Source of the DNA: Bacteroidales bacterium
Lineage (GTDB): Bacteria; Bacteroidota; Bacteroidia; Bacteroidales; WCHB1-69
Direction of reading: 5' to 3'
DNA: 6,409 nucleotides
Assembly: GCA_024400715.1 (NCBI GenBank)
Contig: JAKSMH010000065.1
Coordinates: 1 to 6,409, forward strand
Shown here piece after piece: positions 1-6,259 of the stretch. Every line of letters begins with the position of its first letter. Position 1 is the first letter of the stretch. A program made the position numbers and the translations under genes. The notes beneath the pieces are model-generated. The model worked only from the letters and a program-made list of their open reading frames with translations. It did not search any database and was not told the origin of the DNA.

Positions 1-1
1 T

Positions 2-577
2 GAAAATTATTTTTCATATTTCGATTATCAAGACCTATTGGCAAAGCACAAAAACGAAAATGTCGAATTGGGCTTCTATCGTGGCGACTCACTGATGTCT
101 GCCGTCGTAAGGGTCAATGAAGAAGGAAGAATCGGAGCATACATCAAGGATTTCCGTTCGACTTTCGACACCAAAATCGTAAAATACAACTTTATCCAAT
201 CCATTCCCGCCGGCATTCATAAAGGTTTTGAAACCTTAGGCACCTACGTGAAGCAATTCAAGTTGGTGTTCACGAAAGAAGGTGCCACACAATTGGGTGG
301 ATTCGGCACCATCGGGAGCATTTTCCCGAAAATTTGGGACTGGGAACGTTTTTGGAATATGACTGCTTTCTTAGGCATCATCTTGGCCTTTATGAATATC
401 ATCCCCATTCCCGCATTGGATGGCGGTTATCTGCTATTCATCCTCGTTGAAATGATTACCCGCAGAAAGCCCAGCGACAAGTTCATCGGCATTGCCAACA
501 CCATCGGTTTTACCGTATTGATTTTGCTTTTGATTTACGCCAATGGTCTGGATGTGATACGAGCTTTTTTCAAGTAA
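2..577 (+). CDS. rseP: RseP-type site-2 (RIP) zinc metalloprotease, C-terminal part (5' end outside window)
   Basis: This is a membrane-embedded intramembrane protease that cleaves transmembrane substrates such as anti-sigma factors, typically as the second cut of an envelope-stress cascade. The frame is open from base 2, so the 191 residues seen are the C-terminal portion of a protein usually near 450 residues; the catalytic HExxH lies outside the window. The first 50 or so residues look like the end of a PDZ domain. There follow a linker rich in G, T and F, a hydrophobic segment ending in NIIPIPALDGG (visible residues about 133-143), whose Asp is the second zinc-binding site of site-2 proteases, and a last hydrophobic helix near the C terminus ending in RAFFK. 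A TTG at 38 could be read as a start but lies inside the domain, so it is not one. The lipid A acyltransferase follows after 17 nt, suggesting an envelope-related operon. Confidence 0.93.
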   Translation, partial: ENYFSYFDYQDLLAKHKNENVELGFYRGDSLMSAVVRVNEEGRIGAYIKDFRSTFDTKIVKYNFIQSIPAGIHKGFETLGTYVKQFKLVFTKEGATQLGGFGTIGSIFPKIWDWERFWNMTAFLGIILAFMNIIPIPALDGGYLLFILVEMITRRKPSDKFIGIANTIGFTVLILLLIYANGLDVIRAFFK

Positions 578-594
578 CGTAAACACATCTACCG

Positions 595-1458
595 ATGCAT
601 TTTCTGTTTTGGTTTGTACTCTATCCGCTTTCCCTTTTGCCATTATGCTTGCTATATGGTATCGGGGGGATTGTATATCTCATCTTGGCTTTTATTGTTC
701 GCTACCGCAGAAAAGTCATCGATGAAAACCTTCGCCTTTCGTTTCCTGAAAAAAGTGAAGAAGAACTTGCTCAAATTCGCCGACAATACTACTGGCACTT
801 GTCGCAAATAGCCGTTGAGATGCTCAAGATGCTCACCCTATGTCGCCACAATGTAAAGAAAAGATATCGTTGTACAAATCCTGACATCGTCAATCGTTTT
901 TTTGACGAAGGTCGCAGTGTCATTCTTATGTCCAGCCATTACAATAATTGGGAATGGATGGTTTTGAGTTTGGAGATGCAATTCAAACACCACGGCATCG
1001 GCATTGGCAAACCCAACAGCAACAAAAAGTTTGAGGAACTCATCAACAGGGCTCGCACCCGCTACGGCACCGAAGTTATCTTCGCCGACACCGTCAAGCA
1101 GCAATTTGAGCACTATGAATCAAATCATATTCCGTGCTGTTATATGATGCTCAGCGACCAATCGCCCAGCAACCCCAACAAGTGCTTTATCACCGAATTT
1201 CTCCACCAGCGTTCTGGAATGCTGTTCGGTGCCGAATATTACGCAAAAAAATACGACATTCCCGTCATCTATTACCAGGTTGTCAAAGATAAAATCGGAT
1301 ATTATCATTTAGAATTCGAATTAATCACAGCGCATCCGACACAGACAGACCACGGCTATATCACCACAAGATACGTCCAATTATTGGAACAGAGCATTCA
1401 ACAAAATCCAGCATATTGGCTGTGGAGTCATCGCCGCTGGAAACATAAATTTAATTAA
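595..1458 (+). CDS. LpxL/HtrB-family lipid A biosynthesis acyltransferase
   Basis: This is a membrane-anchored acyltransferase of the LpxL/LpxM family, which adds a secondary acyl chain to the lipid A precursor at the inner face of the inner membrane. The 287-residue length is normal for the Bacteroidota members. A hydrophobic N-terminal anchor spans residues 1-36 and is followed by a basic RYRRK. The catalytic H-x4-E box is SSHYNNWE (His115, Glu120), followed by SDQSP (187-191) and the family's C-terminal signature WLWSHRRWK (275-283). The ATG at 595 is chosen because it starts directly at the membrane anchor, 17 nt after the protease stop; no Shine-Dalgarno sequence is visible, as is usual in this phylum. 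Acyl donor and position specificity cannot be read from the sequence, so I give no gene symbol. Linkage to rseP fits a shared outer-membrane role. Confidence 0.92.
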   Translation: MHFLFWFVLYPLSLLPLCLLYGIGGIVYLILAFIVRYRRKVIDENLRLSFPEKSEEELAQIRRQYYWHLSQIAVEMLKMLTLCRHNVKKRYRCTNPDIVNRFFDEGRSVILMSSHYNNWEWMVLSLEMQFKHHGIGIGKPNSNKKFEELINRARTRYGTEVIFADTVKQQFEHYESNHIPCCYMMLSDQSPSNPNKCFITEFLHQRSGMLFGAEYYAKKYDIPVIYYQVVKDKIGYYHLEFELITAHPTQTDHGYITTRYVQLLEQSIQQNPAYWLWSHRRWKHKFN

Positions 1459-1466
1459 TACAAACT

Positions 1467-2228
1467 ATGAATCAAACTATAGAAACGATTTTAAATCACA
1501 GAAGCATTAGAAAATTCAAGTCGGAAACAATAGAACAAGACACCATTCAGACCATCTTGCGATGTGCCAGCAATGGTTCCACGTTAGGAAATATGCAGCT
1601 TTTCAGCATCATTGTCACCACAGACAAGGCAATGATGCAAAAAACGGCACCACTCCATTTCAACCAACCCATTGCCACCAATGCCCCATTGATGATGACC
1701 TTCTGTGCCGACCTGCATCGTTTCAACCGCTATTGCGAATTTCGCAATGCCTCAACCGATAGTTACGACAATTTACAATCCTACCAATGGGCCGTCACCG
1801 ATGCGATCATTGCCGCGCAAAACGCTTGCGTTGCCGCTGAATCCCTGGGCTTGGGCATTTGCTGGTTGGGCACCATCACCTATCAAGTAGATAAGTTCAT
1901 TGAGGTGCTGAATCTTCCCAAAAACGTCATTCCCGTGGCCTGTATCGCTATGGGCTACCCTGACGAACAACCAGAATTAACTGACAAACTTCCCATTGAG
2001 GCCCTTGTTCATCAAGACACTTATCAAGATTATTCTGAATACGACATCAACAAATTATATAAAGACAAAGAAGCTCACCCCAACACCATTCAAATTCTCA
2101 AGGAAAACAATTTGGAAAATTTGGCACAAGTCTTTACAGAACGAAGATATGTCAAGAAGGACAATGAATTTTTCGCCGATGTGCTGAAAAAGGCACTTGA
2201 AAATCAGCATTTCTTAAAAAAGGAATAA
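1467..2228 (+). CDS. Nitroreductase-family FMN-dependent oxidoreductase (NfsA-like)
   Basis: This is a predicted cytosolic flavoenzyme that transfers electrons from NAD(P)H through FMN, typically to nitroaromatics, quinones or flavins. The 253 residues fit the NfsA/FRP branch. HRSIRKF (11-17) is the FMN-phosphate-binding start, and the following stretch S38-T39-L40-G41-N42-M43-Q44 matches the flavin-contacting loop. AAESLGLGICWLG (123-135) and MGYPDE (162-167) are the conserved core helix and strand. The C-terminal arm (about 185-253) is charged and helical, as in NfsA-like enzymes where it wraps the dimer. The gap to the upstream gene is only 8 nt, so it is almost certainly cotranscribed. 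The physiological substrate is unknown; one possibility is simply general redox housekeeping. Confidence 0.9.
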   Translation: MNQTIETILNHRSIRKFKSETIEQDTIQTILRCASNGSTLGNMQLFSIIVTTDKAMMQKTAPLHFNQPIATNAPLMMTFCADLHRFNRYCEFRNASTDSYDNLQSYQWAVTDAIIAAQNACVAAESLGLGICWLGTITYQVDKFIEVLNLPKNVIPVACIAMGYPDEQPELTDKLPIEALVHQDTYQDYSEYDINKLYKDKEAHPNTIQILKENNLENLAQVFTERRYVKKDNEFFADVLKKALENQHFLKKE

Positions 2229-2255
2229 TACTATTAAGACAAAATATTTGCAAAA

Positions 2256-2909
2256 ATGGCCTCCACTATTTTTTCAGCGGAATTGCTGCAATACAAGACA
2301 ATTGTTCTCTGCAACGGTGAATTTCCGAGCAACGAAATCGCCTTGCGCTTTATCCAGCAAGCGGAACGCATTATCTGCTGCGACGGTGCCGTTGAGAAAT
2401 TGCTGCAATTTGGAAAATATCCCGATATTGTTATCGGTGACTGCGATTCCATTTCCGAGTCGCTTTGTCAAAAGTTGAAAACAATCATCATTGAGGATAA
2501 AGATACTGAAAAAAACGATTTGCAAAAAGCGTTAAACTATTGTAAATCAAATAATTATAACAATATTTCAATTGTTGGGGCCTGCGGTTTGCGCGAAGAC
2601 CACCAATTGGCCAATTTAGCCATTTTGGATATGTTTTCCGCAGACTTAAACTTGATAATGGTCAGCAACCACGGTATTTTTTCATTTATTTCCGAGCCAA
2701 GGGAATTTGACTCCTTTCCAGGGCAAGCCGTATCCATATTCAATTTGAATGGTAAAGCCCGTTTTACTTTTCACGGTTTGAGGTATCCCGTTTACGAACG
2801 TCGGTTTGCACATCTTTGGGAAGGAAGTCTGAATGTTTCTGAAAGTGAACGATTTAGGATTGAGATTGAAGGAGGAAGAGGAATTATTTTTAGAGTATTT
2901 CAAAATTAA
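2256..2909 (+). CDS. Thiamine diphosphokinase (thiamin pyrophosphokinase)
   Basis: This is a cytosolic enzyme converting thiamine plus ATP to thiamine diphosphate and AMP. The 217-residue length is typical. The N-terminal catalytic half carries CDGA (42-45), GDCDS (61-65, the GDxDS nucleotide/Mg site), DKDTEKNDLQKAL (81-93, the acidic EDxTDxxKAL-like box) and GACGLREDH (108-116, matching the GGxGGRxDH loop but with Cys and Leu at two Gly positions). The C-terminal beta-rich half contributes the thiamine pocket, with SLNVSE (191-196) at the usual TSNE-like position. The start at 2256 is 27 nt after the nitroreductase stop; no other Met is close. No TPP riboswitch fits in the gap, so it is expressed with the operon rather than by its own thiamine control. 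Salvage use of imported thiamine is implied, but no transporter is in the window. Confidence 0.92.
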   Translation: MASTIFSAELLQYKTIVLCNGEFPSNEIALRFIQQAERIICCDGAVEKLLQFGKYPDIVIGDCDSISESLCQKLKTIIIEDKDTEKNDLQKALNYCKSNNYNNISIVGACGLREDHQLANLAILDMFSADLNLIMVSNHGIFSFISEPREFDSFPGQAVSIFNLNGKARFTFHGLRYPVYERRFAHLWEGSLNVSESERFRIEIEGGRGIIFRVFQN

Positions 2910-2927
2910 TTTATCAATAGCACAACT

Positions 2928-3737
2928 ATGGAAAACAAGCAGAAGGTCATTCTTATCACCGGTGCGTCGTCAGGTTTTGGCAAAGCCACCGCGGAATTAT
3001 TAGCCAGCCGCGGGCATATTGTTTACGGAACAAGTCGCAAAGCCACGGAGCACCCGAGTATCCATTTTTTGCAGATGGACGTACGCGATGGAGCATCGGT
3101 AGCATTGGGAGTACAGCAGGTTATTCTCCAGGAAGGCCGCATTGACGTATTGATTAACAATGCCGGAATGGGCATTGGCGGGGCATTGGAAATGGCTACC
3201 GAAGAAGAGATAGACTTACAAATGAACACCAACTTCCGAGGTTGCGTCAATGTATGTCGCCAAGTGCTGCCACAAATGCGCAAACAGCGAGCCGGCAAAA
3301 TCATCAACTTGAGTTCCATTGGCGGCGTAATGGGTCTTCCCTACCAAGGGTTTTATTCTGCCTCAAAGTTTGCCATTGAAGGATTTTCGGAAGCCCTCAG
3401 TGCCGAAGTCAAGGGAGTTGGCATCAGTGTCTCGTTGGTTGAGCCCGGCGATTTTGCCACCAACTTCACCGCACGCCGCGTCAATTCCACGGCAACATTG
3501 GAAGACAAGGATTATGGTCCCATTTTCAAACGCAGTTTGTCACTCATAGAAAAAGAAGAAAACGGCGGTCTCAAACCCGAAGTTCTTGCCCATGCCATTG
3601 AAAAGATTGTCAATGCCAAACACCCGCGTTTTCGCTACGTAGTGGCCAATTTTGAACAAAAATTATCCGTTTTCCTCAAGCACATCCTGACTGGGAACTG
3701 TTTTGTAGATATTCTTCGAGATTATTATAAATCGTAA
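2928..3737 (+). CDS. Classical short-chain dehydrogenase/reductase (SDR); possible 3-ketosphinganine or keto-ceramide reductase
   Basis: This is an NAD(P)-dependent Rossmann-fold oxidoreductase of 269 residues. TGASSGFG (11-18) is the cofactor-binding glycine motif. The basic TSRK (35-38) after the second strand favours NADPH. NNAG (77-80), NLSS (127-130, catalytic Ser) and YSASK (143-147, catalytic Tyr and Lys) complete the active site, followed by EPGDFATNF (172-180). A longer C-terminal region (about 200-269) has hydrophobic helices that could bind a lipid-like substrate. The substrate cannot be assigned from motifs. Its YSASKFAI...EAL segment resembles the eukaryotic 3-ketosphinganine reductase KDSR, though much of this is general to classical SDRs. 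Its stop lies 5 nt from the stop of the convergent ceramide-synthase candidate. I therefore infer, tentatively, a role in sphingolipid base reduction. It ends the left operon, 18 nt after the thiamine kinase. Confidence 0.9.
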   Translation: MENKQKVILITGASSGFGKATAELLASRGHIVYGTSRKATEHPSIHFLQMDVRDGASVALGVQQVILQEGRIDVLINNAGMGIGGALEMATEEEIDLQMNTNFRGCVNVCRQVLPQMRKQRAGKIINLSSIGGVMGLPYQGFYSASKFAIEGFSEALSAEVKGVGISVSLVEPGDFATNFTARRVNSTATLEDKDYGPIFKRSLSLIEKEENGGLKPEVLAHAIEKIVNAKHPRFRYVVANFEQKLSVFLKHILTGNCFVDILRDYYKS

Positions 3738-3742
3738 TAAAA

Positions 3743-4864
3743 TTACAGCAGGGATTTGCCAAAAACGGCACGCTTCATCAGTTCCTCGCCATTGTACTTT
3801 GACCAAATCTTCACTGCGTCAAATCCAATAATCTGAGGATTGGTATAAGCATATTTCACACCATGATTGATGATATTCTGGGTCATTTCGGCATAAAAGA
3901 GTGAATGTACGCCTTTTTTTTGCCAATCCGGATGAACACCGGTAAGCAGCAAATCCACCTCGTCGTATTTTCTCAAAGCGCGAAGCAAATGAAACCAACC
4001 GAACGGAAACAATCTGCCATTTGCTTTTTGGTAAGCCTTGTTCATACTGGGGATTCCCAAACCGAAAGCCACCAGATTATCGTCTTTGTCAACTACAAAT
4101 TTTGCGAAATCGAGATTGATGAATGGAAAATATTCTTTAATGTAAACATCAATTTCCTTTTCCGTCAACGGCACAAAATCAAACAAGTCCTTGAACGAGC
4201 TATTCAATGTATGGAAAAACTTTTTTCCATAATTGAAAACCTCTTTACGTTTTTTAAAATCGAGTACCTTTAACTGATACTTATCCTTAATCATTTCATT
4301 TACCCGAAGGATTTTCTCAGGCACAGTTTGTTCGATTTTGATGCGATACTGCTGCCAACGGCATTTGATTTCGAAACCCAGACGCTGAATAAACCGAATA
4401 TAGTATTCAGGATTATACAAAGTGCTCAAATTTTGTCTTTGGTCGAAATTGTCAATCATCCAGCATTCTTTATCCATATCGGTAAAGCCGAGAGGACCCT
4501 CTATTTCGTCCATTCCGTGTGCTTTGCCGAATTCTTCCACCTTTGAGATCAGTGCAGAAAAGACGTCAAAATCCTCGATAAAGTCGAACCAGCCGAAACG
4601 CACACATTTTTTGCTCCATTGCCGATTGCAGGAATTATTGATGATAGCTGCCACACGACCCACGACTTGATTGCCACGATAAGCTAAAAACATTTTAAAA
4701 TCGCAGTGGTCCATCGCGGGATTTTTGGAAGTCAGCAGACCTTTTTCATCCATCATCAATGGCGGAATATAAGTTGGAACGTCCTTAAATAAGCGGTTCG
4801 GGGATTTGATAAACTGGCGCAATTCCCTCCTGGTACGGACTTCTTTAATGCTTATATCAGCCAT
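3743..4864 (-). CDS. GNAT-fold acyltransferase next to spt; candidate bacterial (dihydro)ceramide synthase
   Basis: This 373-residue protein probably N-acylates the long-chain base made by the upstream serine palmitoyltransferase, like the GNAT-type bacterial ceramide synthase (bCerS) described in Caulobacter. Seen directly: an N-terminal GNAT-like strand pair FLAYRGNQVVGRVAAI (59-74); a conserved central block EGPLGFTDMDKECWMIDNF (122-140) followed by TLYNPEYY (148-155); and a C-terminal CoA-binding-like strand-turn LLLTGVHPDWQKKGV (305-319), comparable to GNAT motif A. No transmembrane helix is evident. I chose the ATG at 4864 over the one at 4918: it leaves 10 nt after the spt stop, the sequence MADISIKEVRTRRELRQF begins the conserved domain, and the 18-residue extension would overlap spt by 44 nt. 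No Shine-Dalgarno is present, so translation is probably coupled to spt. The GNAT assignment is good; the ceramide synthase role is inferred from neighbourhood. Confidence 0.85.
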   Translation of the reverse strand: MADISIKEVRTRRELRQFIKSPNRLFKDVPTYIPPLMMDEKGLLTSKNPAMDHCDFKMFLAYRGNQVVGRVAAIINNSCNRQWSKKCVRFGWFDFIEDFDVFSALISKVEEFGKAHGMDEIEGPLGFTDMDKECWMIDNFDQRQNLSTLYNPEYYIRFIQRLGFEIKCRWQQYRIKIEQTVPEKILRVNEMIKDKYQLKVLDFKKRKEVFNYGKKFFHTLNSSFKDLFDFVPLTEKEIDVYIKEYFPFINLDFAKFVVDKDDNLVAFGLGIPSMNKAYQKANGRLFPFGWFHLLRALRKYDEVDLLLTGVHPDWQKKGVHSLFYAEMTQNIINHGVKYAYTNPQIIGFDAVKIWSKYNGEELMKRAVFGKSLL

Positions 4865-4874
4865 ACAACGAATT

Positions 4875-6059
4875 TTATAATATTTCCAATTGTTTAAAGC
4901 ACTTGTAGATTTTATCAACGGCGAAATCCACCTGTTGTTTCGTATGGGTAGCCATCATCGCGATTCTAATCAAAGTATCTTGAGAAGGAACAGCAGGAGC
5001 CACGACAGGGCAAACAAAAACGCCCTCTTCAAGCAACATGTGGGTTACCATAAACGTTTTTTCATTATCGTGGATAAACAGCGGAATAATCGGCGTTTCC
5101 GTATTTCCAATTTCAAAACCGAGATCCTGGAACGACTTCTTCGCATAACTCGTGATATCCCACAATGCCTGCTGGCGTTCCGGTTCTGACCGCATGATAT
5201 GCAAAGCCGCCAAGACTGAAGCCGTAGATGCTGGAGAAATAGAAGCCGTAAAAATATAGGGTCTTACATTATGTTTCAAATAATTCATCGTATCGGCATC
5301 GGTAGCAATAAAGCCGCCCACGGAGGCCAATGATTTGGAGAAAGTTCCCATAACGATTTCCACGTCATTCAGGAGGTTGAAATGGTCGCAAGTGCCACGC
5401 CCTTCACGACCAAACACGCCCAAACCATGAGCTTCGTCCACCATCAGGGTAGCTTGATATTGTTCGCACAACTTCACCAATTCCGGCAACGGAACCACAT
5501 CTCCTTCCATTGAAAACACTCCGTCGGTAACCACCAATCTTGGAATATCAGAAGGACTGCGTTGCAAAAGACGTTCCAAATCCTGCATATTGTTATGCTT
5601 GTATTTACAAGTATTGGCAAAAGTAATTTGCAGACCCTCACGAATAGAAGCGTGGTCTCTTTCATCAAAATAGACAAAATCATTTCTACCCATCAATGCC
5701 GAAATGACGCCTGAATTAGCTTGAAATCCTGCAGAAAAGAGCATTACCGCATCCTTACCCATAAATTCAGCCAATTCGTCTTGCAATTGAATATGGATAT
5801 CCAATGTTCCATTTAAAAACGGAGAACCGGCGCAACCAGAACCATACTTGTCAATAGCGGCCTTTGCGGCTTCCTTAATCTTAGGATGGTTGGATAGACC
5901 CAAATAGGAATTGGAGCCAAACATCAACACTTTCTTACCATTAATGGTCACTTCTGTATTTTGCTCGGAAGAAATAGGAATAAAATACGGATAAATTCCT
6001 TTTTCCATTACCTCCTGCGGCGCACGATATTGATTAAATTTTTTGCGTAACGGTTTCAT
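4875..6059 (-). CDS. spt: Serine palmitoyltransferase (PLP-dependent alpha-oxoamine synthase)
   Basis: This enzyme condenses L-serine with a long-chain acyl-CoA to 3-ketosphinganine, the first committed step of sphingolipid synthesis; bacterial forms are soluble homodimers. It has 394 residues from the chosen start. Active-site residues: PLP lysine K242 in GTFSKSLAS, PLP-stacking H136 in ERDHAS, D208 and H211 in VDEAHG, and R365 in TLIRI as the likely serine-carboxylate arginine. The spacings His-Lys 106 and His-Asp 72 equal those of Sphingomonas SPT (159, 231, 265). The glycine loop GSGCAGSPFLNGT (73-85) has the SPT-type LNGT ending, against the related KBL, BioF and ALAS enzymes. Sphingomonas and Sphingobacterium SPTs, as I recall them, have Arg where P80 stands here. 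Start: ATG 6059 has AAGGA 6 nt upstream; ATG 6065 (two more residues) abuts that motif. The gene leads a two-gene unit with the GNAT protein. Confidence 0.93.
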   Translation of the reverse strand: MKPLRKKFNQYRAPQEVMEKGIYPYFIPISSEQNTEVTINGKKVLMFGSNSYLGLSNHPKIKEAAKAAIDKYGSGCAGSPFLNGTLDIHIQLQDELAEFMGKDAVMLFSAGFQANSGVISALMGRNDFVYFDERDHASIREGLQITFANTCKYKHNNMQDLERLLQRSPSDIPRLVVTDGVFSMEGDVVPLPELVKLCEQYQATLMVDEAHGLGVFGREGRGTCDHFNLLNDVEIVMGTFSKSLASVGGFIATDADTMNYLKHNVRPYIFTASISPASTASVLAALHIMRSEPERQQALWDITSYAKKSFQDLGFEIGNTETPIIPLFIHDNEKTFMVTHMLLEEGVFVCPVVAPAVPSQDTLIRIAMMATHTKQQVDFAVDKIYKCFKQLEIL

Positions 6060-6065
6060 TAACAT

Positions 6066-6070
6066 TCCTT
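6066..6070 (-). promoter_or_regulatory. Shine-Dalgarno-like AAGGA of spt
   Basis: On the minus strand AAGGA lies directly against the first ATG (6065-6063) and 6 nt before the second (6059-6057). Only the second has workable spacing, which decides the start. The other gene starts in the window lack any such motif, in keeping with Bacteroidota. Confidence 0.5.
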
Positions 6071-6085
6071 AACAACTATATCTTG

Positions 6086-6116
6086 CAAAAATACAAAAAT
6101 TTATAAAACACGCAAC
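6086..6116 (-). promoter_or_regulatory. Candidate spt promoter (Bacteroidota -33/-7 type)
   Basis: On the minus strand the box TATTTTTG (6093-6086) matches the Bacteroidota -7 consensus TAnnTTTG. GTTG (6116-6113) stands 19 nt upstream, where the -33 TTTG element is expected. Transcription would begin near 6080, giving a short leader of about 20 nt before the spt ATG. The match is by eye and AT-rich DNA yields chance hits, but position and spacing are both right. Confidence 0.6.
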
Positions 6117-6138
6117 TGATTCTATTTTTTAAGAATGA

Positions 6139-6146
6139 CAAACATA
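6139..6146 (-). promoter_or_regulatory. Second possible -7 box upstream of spt
   Basis: TATGTTTG on the minus strand (6146-6139) also fits TAnnTTTG, but I find no -33 element at 19-21 nt. It overlaps the left arm of the 11-bp dyad, so if used it could be blocked by whatever binds there. It is a weaker candidate than the box at 6086-6093. Confidence 0.25.
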
Positions 6147-6171
6147 ACTAATTAAAAAACAATTAGTTATG
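6143..6171. repeat. Perfect 11-bp inverted repeat (dyad) with 7-nt spacer upstream of spt
   Basis: CATAACTAATT (6143-6153) is exactly mirrored by AATTAGTTATG (6161-6171). The centre lies about 76 bp upstream of the predicted spt transcription start. It could be an operator for a dimeric regulator or an RNA hairpin. It is not a classical terminator on the minus strand, since no clean U-run follows. On the plus strand a run of T begins 9 nt after the stem. Confidence 0.7.
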
Positions 6172-6186
6172 ACAATATTGTTTTTT
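6154..6186. repeat. Perfect 10-bp inverted repeat overlapping the dyad (alternative hairpin)
   Basis: AAAAAACAAT (6154-6163) pairs exactly with ATTGTTTTTT (6177-6186) across a 13-nt loop. It shares bases 6161-6163 with the right arm of the 6143-6171 dyad, so the two hairpins cannot form together. The A- and T-rich arms make a chance origin plausible. The palindrome ACAATATTGT (6172-6181) lies within it. Confidence 0.45.
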
Positions 6187-6229
6187 TTCAAAAAGATTGT
6201 TAGGCAAAAAAATTTTCAACTCTATGTAT

Positions 6230-6237
6230 TAATTTTG
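6230..6237 (+). promoter_or_regulatory. Plus-strand -7-like box TAATTTTG facing the right edge
   Basis: The box fits TAnnTTTG and is followed 24 nt later by ATG (6262), the layout of a normal Bacteroidota gene start. The reading frame from that ATG closes after 16 codons (TGA at 6310), and there is no good -33 element. It runs antisense to the glycosyltransferase remnant. It is either the stub of a gene lost at the junction or a chance match. Confidence 0.25.
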
Positions 6238-6259
6238 CGAATTATAATAACGTTTAACA

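Noticed and set aside
2229..2255. Possible TPP riboswitch or promoter before the thiamine kinase
   Set aside because: Only 27 nt are available, far too short for a TPP riboswitch, and no TAnnTTTG box fits.
3756..3770. GCC-AAAAAC-GGC hairpin near the end of the GNAT gene as a terminator
   Set aside because: A 3-bp stem with no T-run, lying inside coding sequence.
4865..4918. Longer start of the GNAT protein at ATG 4918
   Set aside because: It would add 18 residues that overlap the end of spt by 44 nt; the ATG at 4864 begins the conserved region and gives a natural 10-nt gap.
4890..5189. 99-codon plus-strand frame antisense to spt (and similar frames at 3905, 4328, 4422, 838, 1120)
   Set aside because: They are shadows of clearly identified genes on the other strand and show no recognisable domains.
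4875..6059. 2-amino-3-ketobutyrate ligase or BioF instead of SPT
   Set aside because: The loop ends in LNGT with the extra residue typical of SPT, the RPYIFTAS segment matches SPT, and the neighbour is a ceramide-synthase-like protein rather than threonine or biotin genes.
6143..6188. CRISPR, att site or insertion-sequence end at the inverted repeats
   Set aside because: There are no repeated units, no integrase or transposase, and no matching copy of the arms elsewhere in the window.
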